A stretch of 64,000 nt of DNA from an uncultured Vampirovibrio sp. (GTDB lineage Bacteria; Cyanobacteriota; Vampirovibrionia; Gastranaerophilales; Gastranaerophilaceae): positions 36,976 to 100,975 of the forward strand of contig CAJTXZ010000008.1 of the NCBI GenBank assembly GCA_910583725.1. Direction: 5' to 3'. Position 1 is the first letter of the stretch, and every line of letters begins with the position of its first letter. Below the pieces are notes generated by a model. That model was not told the origin of the DNA. It made no database searches and was given only the letters and a program-made list of their open reading frames with translations. The translations under genes and the position numbers were made by a program. Of the stretch, positions 52,711 to 61,458 are shown one piece after another.

Positions 52711-53684
52711 CGATGATAAGTGTTGCGGCGCTGATAACGCTTGTTTTAACCTTGCTTTTCGGTGTTCCGTATCTTGAATTTATGAAGAAAAAAATGTACG
52801 GGCAATACATAAGAGAAGAGGTACAGATACTGCATGCCAAGAAGAATAAGACACCAACTACCGGCGGTGTATTCTTAGTTGCGGGGCTTATTACCGGTTC
52901 TTTAATTGCGCTTTTTATGGCGCAGGCGCTTTCAACCAGAGCAATAATTGTGCTTATGACACTAGTTTTTTACACATTCACCGGGTTTGAGGACGATATA
53001 AAGAAGATAAAAGGCTGTCATAACGAGGGTTTGAGCCCGAGAGCAAAGTTGGCTCTTCAAATTGCAGTTTCCATGTTGCCTGCCGTATACCTTGTGTATC
53101 AAGGGCAGACAATGATTTCGTTTTTTAATTTTCATCTGAATTTATTTTATTTTTATCCATTCTTTGCAGTGTTTATGATTGTCGGCTCATCGAATGCACT
53201 GAATTTAACGGACGGGCTTGATGGCCTTGCATCAGGGTGTTCGTTTTTTGCATTTTTGGCCTGTGCCTTAATATGCTTTATTAATGGCAATATGGACCTT
53301 GCTATTATCTCTATGGCTGCATCCAGCGCGTGTCTTGGGTTTTTATATTTTAATAAAAATCCTGCCAAAATTTTTATGGGTGATACAGGAAGCCTTGCTC
53401 TCGGAGGACTTTTGGCTACCATTGCAATCACCGGCAAGTTTGAATTGTGGCTCATTCCAATCGGCGTTGTGTTTATCGCAGAAACGCTTTCTGTGATGCT
53501 GCAGGTAGCAAGTTTTAAGTTGACCGGCAAAAGAATTTTTAAAATGAGCCCTATTCATCATCATTTTGAGCTTTCCGGGTGGAAAGAAAAAAAGATTGTC
53601 CTTGTTTTTTCAATGATATCAGCTCTTGGCGGTCTTATTGCCGTGTGGGGCGTATGTTTGCAGAGAATTTTAACTGTTTCATAA
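52707..53684 (+). CDS. mraY: Phospho-N-acetylmuramoyl-pentapeptide-transferase
   Basis: MraY transfers phospho-MurNAc-pentapeptide to undecaprenyl phosphate to make lipid I. The 325-residue protein has about nine to ten membrane helices, FEDDIKKIK (catalytic Asp pair region), NALNLTDGLDGLASG and the MSPIHHHFE motif. It overlaps murF by ATGA and precedes murD by 16 bp. Confidence 0.96.
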   Translation: MTMISVAALITLVLTLLFGVPYLEFMKKKMYGQYIREEVQILHAKKNKTPTTGGVFLVAGLITGSLIALFMAQALSTRAIIVLMTLVFYTFTGFEDDIKKIKGCHNEGLSPRAKLALQIAVSMLPAVYLVYQGQTMISFFNFHLNLFYFYPFFAVFMIVGSSNALNLTDGLDGLASGCSFFAFLACALICFINGNMDLAIISMAASSACLGFLYFNKNPAKIFMGDTGSLALGGLLATIAITGKFELWLIPIGVVFIAETLSVMLQVASFKLTGKRIFKMSPIHHHFELSGWKEKKIVLVFSMISALGGLIAVWGVCLQRILTVS

Positions 53685-53700
53685 TTATAGGCGGGTAAAA

Positions 53701-55116
53701 ATGGAAATTTCCGATTTAAAAAATAAAAAAGTTTTGGTTTTGGGTCTTTCTGTGACAGGTTTTGCGGCGGCTAAATTTTTATGCCGTGCGGGTGCAAAGT
53801 GCTTTTTGAGTGATTCGAAACAGTTATCAAAAGAGGATGAAGATAAGGTAAAAAGCCTTGAGGAGTGCGGGGTTCAGTTTCAATTTGGCGGACATACAAA
53901 AGAATTTATGATGGGTGCAGATTTTTGCATATTAAGCCCTTCGATACCGCCGGACACCGCTGTTTTAAAGGAATTGGACAGATTAAATATTCCTTATTTT
54001 TCAGATATTGAACTTGCGTATAAAATAAAACCCGAAGGGGTCAAAATTATTGCTGTGACCGGCACAAACGGAAAGACCACCACTACAATGCTGATTACAC
54101 ATCTTTTAGCGCAAAAATTCAGGGCTTATCAGGCTGGAAATGTTGGGGTTTCGCCGCTTGATTATCTTTGTCCTTTCTCTGGTTCTTTGGGGATGAATTT
54201 AGAGTCTAAAGTAAATGCGCTATGCACCGAGGTCCCTGAGTTTCTTGTGATCGAAGCAAGTTCTTATCAATTGCATTATACTAAAGATTTTGCGCCTGAT
54301 ATGGCTGTATTTTGCAATTTGACGCCTGATCATATTAATTGGCATGGGGATATAGAAAATTATTTTTATGATAAGGCTAAAATGTTTAAGAATATGGGCG
54401 AAGAGGCCCATTCTATCCTGAATTTTGATGATACACGGGTAAAAAACCTGTCATCAAAGGCAAAGAGACATTATTTTATGCTAAATTCCTTTGGTGGTGC
54501 GGATGATGCTTATATTAAGGATGGTCAAATTTATTACGGCAATGAAGCGATAATAAGTGTTGATGAAGTTCCTATTGTCGGTGCGCATAATTTGCAAAAC
54601 GTTATGTGCGGCGCAATTGCGGCAAAGGCTGCGGGGCTTGATAATGATGAAATCGGGGATGGAATTATGTCGTTTAGGGCGCCAAGGCACAGGTGCGAGT
54701 TTATTATAAAAAAAGATGGCGTATCTTATTATAATGACTCGAAGGCGACAAATCCGGAGGCTTCTAATGTTGCTATTACAGCATTTGAAGGCAAAACTGT
54801 TTCATTGATTGCAGGCGGCAGAGATAAAAACACGCCGCTTGATGAGTTTTGCAGGCTTGTGAAGGAGAGAATTAGTAAGGTTGTTTTGATTGGGGAGGCT
54901 GCAGAGAGGTTTAGGAATGCTCTTAGTGATGCAGGATATAAGGACATAGAGTTTGCAGAAAGCCTGGAGGATGCGATTTTAAAGGCTGAATCGGGTACTT
55001 TTGGCAAAAAGCCTGATGTGGTTTTATTCTCGCCAGCCTGTGCAAGCTTTGATATGTTTAAAAATTATGAGGCCAGAGGAGACGCTTTCAGGGATTATGT
55101 ACTATCAAGGGCCTAA
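53701..55116 (+). CDS. murD: UDP-N-acetylmuramoylalanine--D-glutamate ligase
   Basis: MurD adds D-Glu. The 471-residue Mur ligase has an N-terminal Rossmann-like domain (VLGLSVTGFAAAKFLCRAG), the P-loop VTGTNGKTTTTMLI, CNLTPDHINWH and YYNDSKATNPEAS in the C-terminal domain. GGGTAAAA precedes the ATG. It overlaps the ftsW start by 20 bp. Length is normal. Confidence 0.96.
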   Translation: MEISDLKNKKVLVLGLSVTGFAAAKFLCRAGAKCFLSDSKQLSKEDEDKVKSLEECGVQFQFGGHTKEFMMGADFCILSPSIPPDTAVLKELDRLNIPYFSDIELAYKIKPEGVKIIAVTGTNGKTTTTMLITHLLAQKFRAYQAGNVGVSPLDYLCPFSGSLGMNLESKVNALCTEVPEFLVIEASSYQLHYTKDFAPDMAVFCNLTPDHINWHGDIENYFYDKAKMFKNMGEEAHSILNFDDTRVKNLSSKAKRHYFMLNSFGGADDAYIKDGQIYYGNEAIISVDEVPIVGAHNLQNVMCGAIAAKAAGLDNDEIGDGIMSFRAPRHRCEFIIKKDGVSYYNDSKATNPEASNVAITAFEGKTVSLIAGGRDKNTPLDEFCRLVKERISKVVLIGEAAERFRNALSDAGYKDIEFAESLEDAILKAESGTFGKKPDVVLFSPACASFDMFKNYEARGDAFRDYVLSRA

Positions 55117-56404
55117 TGATAACAACCGTTCCGGTGGCCGCGGAGGCTACGGCGGACGCCATGAGGGAGATTATGGCAGCGGATATACCCCAAGATACAG
55201 AGGCTATAGAAATAGCCAGAGCGGGAATTCTTCTAATGATAAGACGGATACAGGCTCTGGGGGCGGCAGCGGGCGTACTTCACAAAATTATATAATTTCG
55301 CCGCCTGACAAAACTCTTGTTTGGATAGTTGGGGCTTTGATTGTTATCGGCATTATGGCGATATTTTCTGCGGGTTCTCCAAGAGCGGTGGCAGAGGGCG
55401 TTAATCCTGTATTTTTTACGGTGAGGCAGCTTGCATGGCTTGTTGCGGGTATTTTTGGGGCTATGGTTTTTGCAAACTATGACTACAGAAAGCTTCGGGC
55501 GTTTACCTATCAATTGCCCGTTGTGGTGCTTGTTTTGCTATTATTGGTTCAGTTTACCCCGTTAGGACTAACCGTTAATGAGGCAAAGAGGTGGCTTGTC
55601 ATTGGCCCGATTCAGTTTCAGCCTTCAGAACTTGCAAAACCTGCTGTTATATTGATGTTTGCGTCTCTTTTTGCGCAAAATTCACAGCTTGTGGATGATA
55701 AGAAGCTTCCTGCTTATATTATTTTCGGGGCAAGCCTTCTTCTTATATATAAGCAGCCGAACCTTTCTATGATAATGCTTTTGATTTTTACGTTTGCTGT
55801 TTTATATTATATGGCTGGCGGTTCGCTTAAAAAACTTGTTATATCAGGGCTTAGCGCAGCGGCCGTTATTGCTTTTACGATAAGGGATTATCAGAAGCAA
55901 AGATTTTTAGTTTGGCTTGACCCTAACAAGGACCCCTTAAATGCCGGCTATAACATTATTCAGTCACTTGTAGCGTTTGTTGAGGGTGGATTTTTCGGGG
56001 TTGGTTTTGGAAATTCTAAGCAGAAGCTATCTTGGCTTCCTGAGGGGCATACAGACTTTATATTTGCTGTAATAGCTGAAGAATTTGGCTTTTTAGGGTG
56101 CTTTTTTATAATTATGCTTTTTGCAATGTTTTTGCACAGAAGTTTTATAATAGCATCCAGAAGCCCTGATATGTTTGGCAAGCTTTTAGCTACAGGAATT
56201 GCTTTTTCTGTTGGGTTTCAGGCATTTATGAATATGTCTGTTGCAAGTTCATTTATTCCTGCAACCGGCATTCCGCTTCCATTTATAAGCTATGGAGGCA
56301 GTTCGCTTTTTGTGTCATTGTGCATGTTCGGGGTGTTGTTAAATATTTCTAAAAAAAGAGTTCAGAGGATAAGACCATATGCAAAAAAAGCCGCATACCA
56401 GTAA
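55097..56404 (+). CDS. ftsW: Lipid II polymerase/SEDS protein FtsW with an RGG-like N-terminal tail
   Basis: The 435-residue SEDS protein has ten membrane helices and the family motifs KRWLVIGPIQFQPSELAK, LEPNKDPL-like LDPNKDPLNAGYN, EEFGFLG and PLPFISYGGSS. Gene order (murD-ftsW-murG) says FtsW rather than RodA. Before the first helix are about 75 residues that are rich in Gly, Arg, Ser, Asn and Tyr (RSGGRGGYGG, RYRGYRNS, GSGGGSGR). I take ATG 55097, inside the murD end, because no later ATG is in frame before the membrane part. Such a tail is not usual in FtsW and is probably disordered in the cytoplasm. Confidence 0.93.
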   Translation: MYYQGPNDNNRSGGRGGYGGRHEGDYGSGYTPRYRGYRNSQSGNSSNDKTDTGSGGGSGRTSQNYIISPPDKTLVWIVGALIVIGIMAIFSAGSPRAVAEGVNPVFFTVRQLAWLVAGIFGAMVFANYDYRKLRAFTYQLPVVVLVLLLLVQFTPLGLTVNEAKRWLVIGPIQFQPSELAKPAVILMFASLFAQNSQLVDDKKLPAYIIFGASLLLIYKQPNLSMIMLLIFTFAVLYYMAGGSLKKLVISGLSAAAVIAFTIRDYQKQRFLVWLDPNKDPLNAGYNIIQSLVAFVEGGFFGVGFGNSKQKLSWLPEGHTDFIFAVIAEEFGFLGCFFIIMLFAMFLHRSFIIASRSPDMFGKLLATGIAFSVGFQAFMNMSVASSFIPATGIPLPFISYGGSSLFVSLCMFGVLLNISKKRVQRIRPYAKKAAYQ

Positions 56405-57623
56405 AACATTTTTTTTAACAGGCGGAGGCACGGGAGGGCATATCTATCCGTGCGTTTCAATACTTAATGAGCTTAAAAATAAGGGCTATAAGAGTATTTA
56501 TTACGTTGGAAACTCTAAAAACCAGGAGTATAACGTAGTTTCGGGGCTTAATGTACCATTTTTGGACGTGCCTGTTTTTGGTATGCCAAGAAAATTGAGC
56601 CTTAAAATGTTCAGGTGGATTTTTCTTCTTTTGATATCTATCGTTAAGTGTTTAGTGTATGCCCTAAAATATAGACCAGATGTGGTTTTTGCAACAGGCG
56701 GCTATGTTAGTGCGCCTATGGTAATAACGGCAAATATTTTGAATATTCCATATGTTATGCATGATTCTGATGCGCACCCGGGGATTGTCACCATGGCTTT
56801 TTCAGGGAATGCAAGGGCATTAAATCTTGCATTTGATGAAGGCAGAAAATATGTTAAAGCAAAGAATATAACAAACTATCAAAACCCTGTAAGGAATGAG
56901 TTTTTTACCATTTCAAGGGAAGAAGCCCGCGCAATACTTAAAATTAAGGAAGAATTTTGTATTTTAATTATGGGGGGCTCTCAGGGGGCAAAAAGTATTA
57001 ATAATGCTGCAATGTCTCTGATTGAACACTTCAAAGATGACAAGGATGTGAAGATTATTTTTCAGACGGGCAGAAAAAATTATGAGGATACAAAGAAAGA
57101 GCTTCTTTCTTCTCTTAGCGCGGCAAAGGGTGAAGATAATGCGGTGCTGCCTTCTAATCTTATTATGGAACCTTATTTTGAAAAATTATACATTCCGATT
57201 TTGGCCGCGGATATTATTGTTTCAAGGGCCGGAAGCCTTAGTATTTCAGAGATTTTAGCGGCCAAAAAACCATCTGTACTTGTTCCTTATCCTTATGCTG
57301 CAAATGACCACCAGAGAAGGAATGCAAAGGAAATAGAAAAACTTGGCGCTGCAATTTATGTTGAAGACGCTGCATTAAATTCTCCTGCTGAGGATTTTAG
57401 GCCGGGAGAACTGCAGATAAACAAACTTACCGCCGTTTTGAAAAATCTGATGCAGGATAAGGAAAAATTTGGTGAACTAAAGAAAAATGCCTCCAAACAA
57501 ATTTTGAAGAATCCGACATATGATATTCTGAATTTAATATTGGGTGCTGCGGGGGTCTCCATGGCTGATATAACAAGTCAAGGGGCTGATGTTGCTTGTA
57601 TTCAAACTGCGTCTGAATCTTAG
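56379..57623 (+). CDS. murG: UDP-N-acetylglucosamine--lipid I transferase
   Basis: MurG makes lipid II. The 414-residue GT-B enzyme has GGGTGGHIYPCVSI, the FATGGYVSAPMV loop, MGGSQGAKSIN and the SRAGSLSISEI motif in the donor site. It is longer than the usual 355-365 residues: there is a loop around 225-250 (SLSAAKGEDNAVLPSN) and a C-terminal tail of about 25 residues with DITSQGADVACIQTASES. It overlaps ftsW by 26 bp. Confidence 0.95.
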   Translation: MQKKPHTSKTFFLTGGGTGGHIYPCVSILNELKNKGYKSIYYVGNSKNQEYNVVSGLNVPFLDVPVFGMPRKLSLKMFRWIFLLLISIVKCLVYALKYRPDVVFATGGYVSAPMVITANILNIPYVMHDSDAHPGIVTMAFSGNARALNLAFDEGRKYVKAKNITNYQNPVRNEFFTISREEARAILKIKEEFCILIMGGSQGAKSINNAAMSLIEHFKDDKDVKIIFQTGRKNYEDTKKELLSSLSAAKGEDNAVLPSNLIMEPYFEKLYIPILAADIIVSRAGSLSISEILAAKKPSVLVPYPYAANDHQRRNAKEIEKLGAAIYVEDAALNSPAEDFRPGELQINKLTAVLKNLMQDKEKFGELKKNASKQILKNPTYDILNLILGAAGVSMADITSQGADVACIQTASES

Positions 57624-57643
57624 GATGTTTATTAGGAGAAAAA

Positions 57644-59101
57644 ATGCAGGCTGATAAAATCTTAAAATCTGCTGATAAATTTCATATAGAGCTTGGATTG
57701 CATCGAATATCAAGGGTTTTAGAGGCTTTAGGAAACCCTGAGAAGGATTTAAAATTTATACACATAGCGGGCTCAAACGGGAAAGGCTCTGTCTGTGCGA
57801 TTTTAGAAGAAATATTTGTCAAAGCAGGCATTAAGACAGGGAAGTTTACAAGCCCGCACCTTTTTTCCTATACAGAAAGGATTTGTGTAGATAAGGAGCC
57901 AATCAACGAAGAAGGGCTTGATAAAATTATAAACAGGGTTCTTGAAGTTGAAAAGGCGCATAATATAAGTCTTACAGAGTTTGAAATTTTGACGGCTGCC
58001 GCTTTTTTGTATTTTAAGGAGCAGGGGTGTGATATTGTGATTTTAGAGACAGGTCTTGGCGGAAGGCTTGATTCTACCAATGTTATCAAGAAGCCTCTCA
58101 TAAGTATTATAACCTCAATCAGCCTTGAGCATACGGAGATTTTAGGGGGCACCATTGAAGAAATTGCAAAGGAAAAGGCCGGAATAATCAAACCTTGTGT
58201 GCCTGTTGTGTTTTTAGAATCAAATAAAGGCTCTAAAACCTTATTCAACGAGGCTAAGAGCAAGGGTGCTTTGGTACATATGGCGCGAGGATTTGAGATT
58301 AAAGAAATTGGCGGGCTTTCTTGTGCTGTTATTGATTTTGAAAAGCACAAAGAAACTGTGCCATTTAACTTAAGGGGTAAACATCAGGGTGAAAATCTTG
58401 CTCTTGCCTTAAAGGCGGTTGAAATTTTGAATGTATCGGGTGCGCTTAATAAAAGGATAGATTTTGGCTGCATAAAAGAAGCGCTTGGGCGGGTAATGTG
58501 GAAATTCAGGCTTGATTTAAGGGAAATTAACGGCGCAAAGGTTCTCATTGACTCTTGTCATAATCCTGACGGGGCAAGGGTTTTAAGGGAATATTTGGAT
58601 GAAAATTATAAGGATAAAAAGGTAAGGTTTATATTTGGGTGCCTTAGAAATAAGGATTACAGAAACGTTTTTCGGTATTTGATGGCAGATAATGCGGCGG
58701 CGGGAGTTTTGAATAGCAAAAGTATATATAAGCCATTAAAATCTGCTTGCCATTATGATATAGAGTGCGCTTTAGAAAATGACCGCGATTGCTTTAATGA
58801 TGGAGATAGAGGTTTAAAGAATGAGAATCTGCAAAATGCGGCATTAGATAAAAATTCTGGGCAGTTTAGGCTTTCAGGGCAAAAAGAATTATTTTTTTAT
58901 GAGTTTAATTATCCAAATGCACTAACCTATCAGGAGTTTTTGGATGGCATTTTGCCTATGATTAATCCATTGGATGATTCTTTGCATAAAGAATTTTTGC
59001 ATTCTACCAATAACCCTCTTAGTGAAATTTCAGACGATGCTGATTTAAATGTTATCACCGGCTCAATTTATATGCTTGGAGAGGTTTTTAAGGAGTTTTA
59101 A
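57644..59101 (+). CDS. folC: Dihydrofolate synthase / folylpolyglutamate synthase
   Basis: FolC makes dihydrofolate and adds glutamates to folate. The 485-residue Mur-ligase-family protein has IAGSNGKGSVCAILE (P-loop), the GKFTSPHLFSYTERI motif, LETGLGGRLDSTN and the DSCHNPDGARVLREY motif in the C-terminal domain. It is about 50 residues longer than typical, with a polar insertion at about residues 368-420 (NDRDCFNDGDRG...KNSGQFRLSG), after FGCLRNKDY. GGAG lies 8 bp before the ATG. It sits in the place where murC and murB often lie. Confidence 0.94.
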   Translation: MQADKILKSADKFHIELGLHRISRVLEALGNPEKDLKFIHIAGSNGKGSVCAILEEIFVKAGIKTGKFTSPHLFSYTERICVDKEPINEEGLDKIINRVLEVEKAHNISLTEFEILTAAAFLYFKEQGCDIVILETGLGGRLDSTNVIKKPLISIITSISLEHTEILGGTIEEIAKEKAGIIKPCVPVVFLESNKGSKTLFNEAKSKGALVHMARGFEIKEIGGLSCAVIDFEKHKETVPFNLRGKHQGENLALALKAVEILNVSGALNKRIDFGCIKEALGRVMWKFRLDLREINGAKVLIDSCHNPDGARVLREYLDENYKDKKVRFIFGCLRNKDYRNVFRYLMADNAAAGVLNSKSIYKPLKSACHYDIECALENDRDCFNDGDRGLKNENLQNAALDKNSGQFRLSGQKELFFYEFNYPNALTYQEFLDGILPMINPLDDSLHKEFLHSTNNPLSEISDDADLNVITGSIYMLGEVFKEF

Positions 59102-59162
59102 GACTTCGCTTTTTGGGTGGATTTTATGTAATTACGTACAATTCTACACTTGTTTGTTAAAT

Positions 59163-59276
59163 GTTTTCTTTTCATTCCAGTCCCCATATATAAAAAAGAG
59201 CGGGATAAGTTTCACTTTCAGGAAACTTATTTAGAACGCTCTTTTTTATATATGGGGACTTCCATTGCAAGAAAAA
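59163..59276. repeat. Long-hairpin repeat element, copy 2
   Basis: A perfect 21-bp outer stem (59181-59201 with 59238-59258) encloses a core with a 9-bp inner stem (ATAAGTTTC with GAAACTTAT) and the loop ACTTTCAG. Flanks TTTTCTTTTCATTCCAG and CTTCCATTGCAAGAAAAA match copy 1 (37259-37371) almost exactly, while the outer arms do not match. It follows folC by 62 bp. The gap 59102-59450 holds this element and the XRE operator-like region. Confidence 0.8.
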
Positions 59277-59372
59277 GACTTTATTTATTAATGATTTAAA
59301 ATACGCGCATTCTGCCTGCAGATTTTGGATTAAGTCTATTAAATGCCTGTAATCTTTATTATTCATTTTATT

Positions 59373-59415
59373 TACTACATAATATTACTAATATATAAGT
59401 AGTATTATATAGTAT
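59373..59415. promoter_or_regulatory. Operator-like inverted repeats before the XRE gene
   Basis: TACTACATAATA (59373-59384) is the inverse of TATTATATAGTA (59404-59415) with one mismatch, and an inner pair TATTACT/AGTAGTA lies between them. They are 36 bp before the XRE gene and could be its autoregulatory operator. The region is very AT-rich, so chance symmetry is possible. Confidence 0.35.
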
Positions 59416-59450
59416 TATATTTTATTGTCAATAATATATCATTAATTATT

Positions 59451-59696
59451 ATGATGTATGAAGATTTTTTAAAACAAACCGGGCAAAAAATTAAAAAATT
59501 AAGGACAGATAAAGGTTTAAGCCAACTGCAGCTTGCAATAAGGATGGAGGATGGCTCAGGCCCTAATTCTATAAGTGATATTGAACGCGGCAGAAGGAAT
59601 CCAACATTAAAGACGCTTTTTAAGGTAGCAGAGGCTCTTGGGGTGGAATTCAGGGACTTGTTTGATTTTAATGATGATGAGGGTAGTAAAGAATAG
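59451..59696 (+). CDS. XRE-family helix-turn-helix regulator
   Basis: The 81-residue protein is one Cro/C1-type HTH domain: KIKKLRTDKGLSQLQLAIRM, NSISDIERGRRNPTLKTL and FKVAEALGVEFRDLF. No further domain. It is a small DNA-binding regulator like SinR or restriction-controller proteins, but no partner gene is seen. ATG 59451 or 59454 are both possible. It is followed by a degenerate second copy of the same domain. Confidence 0.9.
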   Translation: MMYEDFLKQTGQKIKKLRTDKGLSQLQLAIRMEDGSGPNSISDIERGRRNPTLKTLFKVAEALGVEFRDLFDFNDDEGSKE

Positions 59697-59724
59697 GGGT
59701 GGACGAAGAAGAATTTTAAAATGT

Positions 59725-59919
59725 TTGGCAGACAGGTTTAAGCAATTTAGGAAGTAAAAGGGCTGGAGTCAGCTTGAAATGGCGCTTGAACTTTAAATAC
59801 ACCTAAATGAACTTAGCAGCATTGAATGCGGCACAAGAAATCCCACTTTGCGCAGTGTATTTCGAATAGCAAACGCTCTTAAAATCAAGGTTAATCAGCT
59901 GCTTGAGTTTGAATGGTAG
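59725..59919 (+). pseudogene. Degenerate XRE HTH gene with two in-frame stops
   Basis: One frame from about 59725 to the TAG at 59917-59919 reads ADRFKQFRK, stop, KGWSQLEMALEL, stop, IHLNELSSIECGTRNPTL, then RSVFRIANALKIKVNQL LEFEW. This is a clear XRE HTH of the same layout as the intact gene 30 bp upstream but diverged. The two TAA stops replace what should be Glu/Lys and Gly or similar codons. It is a dead tandem paralogue. The intact start is not visible. Confidence 0.75.
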
Positions 59920-60054
59920 CAAACGCGGGCATTTTTTAACATTAGTTTTAATATTTTCCCTTGTAGCTTTCAGGTATTGCGTCCGTAAACAGTTTATGGC
60001 TTTACTTGTCTAAGAAAATTTTAACCATTGGTGCGGAATGGATGATGGCGACAA

Positions 60055-60495
60055 TTACACGCCTGTGGAGCCAAAACCGCCTTCGCCGCGTTTTGTTTCA
60101 GATAGTCCTGAGAGGGTTATTTCTGCCCTAACTACAGGCGCTACAAGCATTTGCGCTATCCTGTCACCTCTTTTTATTGTGAAGGTTTCGTTTGAAATGT
60201 TAATTAAACCAACACAAACTTCCCCTCTGTAATCTTCATCAATTGTGCCGACACAGTTTGAAAGGGTGATGCCGTTTTTTATGGCAAGTCCGCTTCGCGG
60301 GCGGATTTGCGCTTCGTAGCCTTTTGGAAGTTCGATTTTTATGCCGGATGGGATGAGTGCTCTTTCAAGAGGTTTTAAAATAACAGGTTCAAGGTTTGAT
60401 GCTACAAGGTCCATTGCAGCAGCGCCTTCTGTTTTATATTCTGGCAAACCTGCGCAGTGAGGCAGTTTTTCAACCTTTAATATTATTTTTTCCAT
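60055..60495 (-). CDS. dut: Deoxyuridine 5'-triphosphate nucleotidohydrolase
   Basis: dUTPase cleaves dUTP to dUMP and PPi. The 146-residue protein has all five motifs: AAMDLVASN, PRSGLAIKNGI, GTIDEDYRGEV, RGDRIAQMLV and the C-terminal RGEGGFGSTG. Length is typical. The ATG overlaps the coaX stop (TAATG), so they are coupled. The product does not need any other gene here. Confidence 0.96.
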   Translation of the reverse strand: MEKIILKVEKLPHCAGLPEYKTEGAAAMDLVASNLEPVILKPLERALIPSGIKIELPKGYEAQIRPRSGLAIKNGITLSNCVGTIDEDYRGEVCVGLINISNETFTIKRGDRIAQMLVAPVVRAEITLSGLSETKRGEGGFGSTGV

Positions 60496-61268
60496 TATTT
60501 ATTTTCCTTATTTAAATCATACAGATATTTTAGCCCGATAAGGGTCAGGTCTTTATTTATGTGGTCAAATTTTCTTTCCATATCAGGGAAAAGAACACTT
60601 GAAAAACCGCCTGTTGCAATAATAGTTGCTTTTTTGCCCAGTTCCTGCTCGCAAAGTTTAATCATACCATCAATCATGCAGGCATGGCCCCTTACGATTC
60701 CTGAAAGCATGGCAGAAATTGTATCTTTGCCTATTACTTCCTTTGGCGCCTCTATTTTTACCTTCGGCAGCTTTGATGTAAAACTGCTTAATGAATTTGC
60801 CTGAATTTTTAATCCCGGCGTGATTATCCCGCCTACAAAATTTTTGTTTTCATCAACTATATCAAAGCTTGTGGCTGTTCCAAAATCTATTACAATTGCA
60901 GGCAGAGGGTATAATTTTACCGCAGCTGCTGCGTTTGCAATCCTGTCTGCGCCAAGCCCCTTTGGTTCTTTCAGGCTGATTTTAAAGGGCAGTTTTGATT
61001 TATGGGAAATCAAGATTGTGTCAATATTTAAATATTTTTTAAGAGCCGCCTTAAAGGTTTCTCCTAATGGGGGTACTACAGTTGAAATTATTGAGGCTTC
61101 CGGCAGAAATTTAGTATGAGTTGAATTTAGTAGGCTTAAAAATAAAATTCCGTATTCATCGGCTGTTTTTTTTGTGTCAGATGCCACATTCCAGTTTATC
61201 AGGAGCTTTTCACCGTCAAAAACACCTATGTTTGTATTTGTATTTCCAATATCAATAACAAAAAGCAT
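60495..61268 (-). CDS. coaX: Type III pantothenate kinase
   Basis: CoaX phosphorylates pantothenate, the first step of coenzyme A synthesis. The 257-residue ASKHA-fold protein has the DIGNTNTNIGVFDG start, GLGADRIANAAAA, the DFGTATSFD motif and GGIITPGL. Type III enzymes need a monovalent cation and are not feedback-inhibited by CoA. It is the first gene of coaX-dut. Confidence 0.95.
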   Translation of the reverse strand: MLFVIDIGNTNTNIGVFDGEKLLINWNVASDTKKTADEYGILFLSLLNSTHTKFLPEASIISTVVPPLGETFKAALKKYLNIDTILISHKSKLPFKISLKEPKGLGADRIANAAAAVKLYPLPAIVIDFGTATSFDIVDENKNFVGGIITPGLKIQANSLSSFTSKLPKVKIEAPKEVIGKDTISAMLSGIVRGHACMIDGMIKLCEQELGKKATIIATGGFSSVLFPDMERKFDHINKDLTLIGLKYLYDLNKENK

Positions 61269-61389
61269 GGTGCAATTATTGCATAAAAATCAAGGACTTG
61301 CAAAGAATTCTTTAAATGCCGGAAGCCTGTAGGAAAGGCATTATAGAAAAGTGTGGAAAATTAGAGACGGGTATTAAAAACTATACAAA

Positions 61390-61421
61390 AAAAGAGCTTT
61401 CAAAATGCGAAAGCTCTTTTT
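61390..61421 (-). terminator. Terminator of the lineage-type membrane protein gene
   Basis: 12-bp inverted repeat (61390-61401 with 61409-61420) with T-runs, 38 bp past the stop of the gene ending at 61459 (minus strand). Confidence 0.8.
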
Positions 61422-61458
61422 AAAGGTCATTAATATTTATATAAAATTTGTTTAAATA

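Noticed and set aside
59172..59366. Minus-strand frame of 64 codons starting MNNKDYRHLIDLIQNLQAE
   Set aside because: The first 30 residues look protein-like, but over half of the frame is a translation of hairpin element copy 2, and no ribosome binding site is seen. It could be a small gene cut by the element, but this is too weak to annotate.
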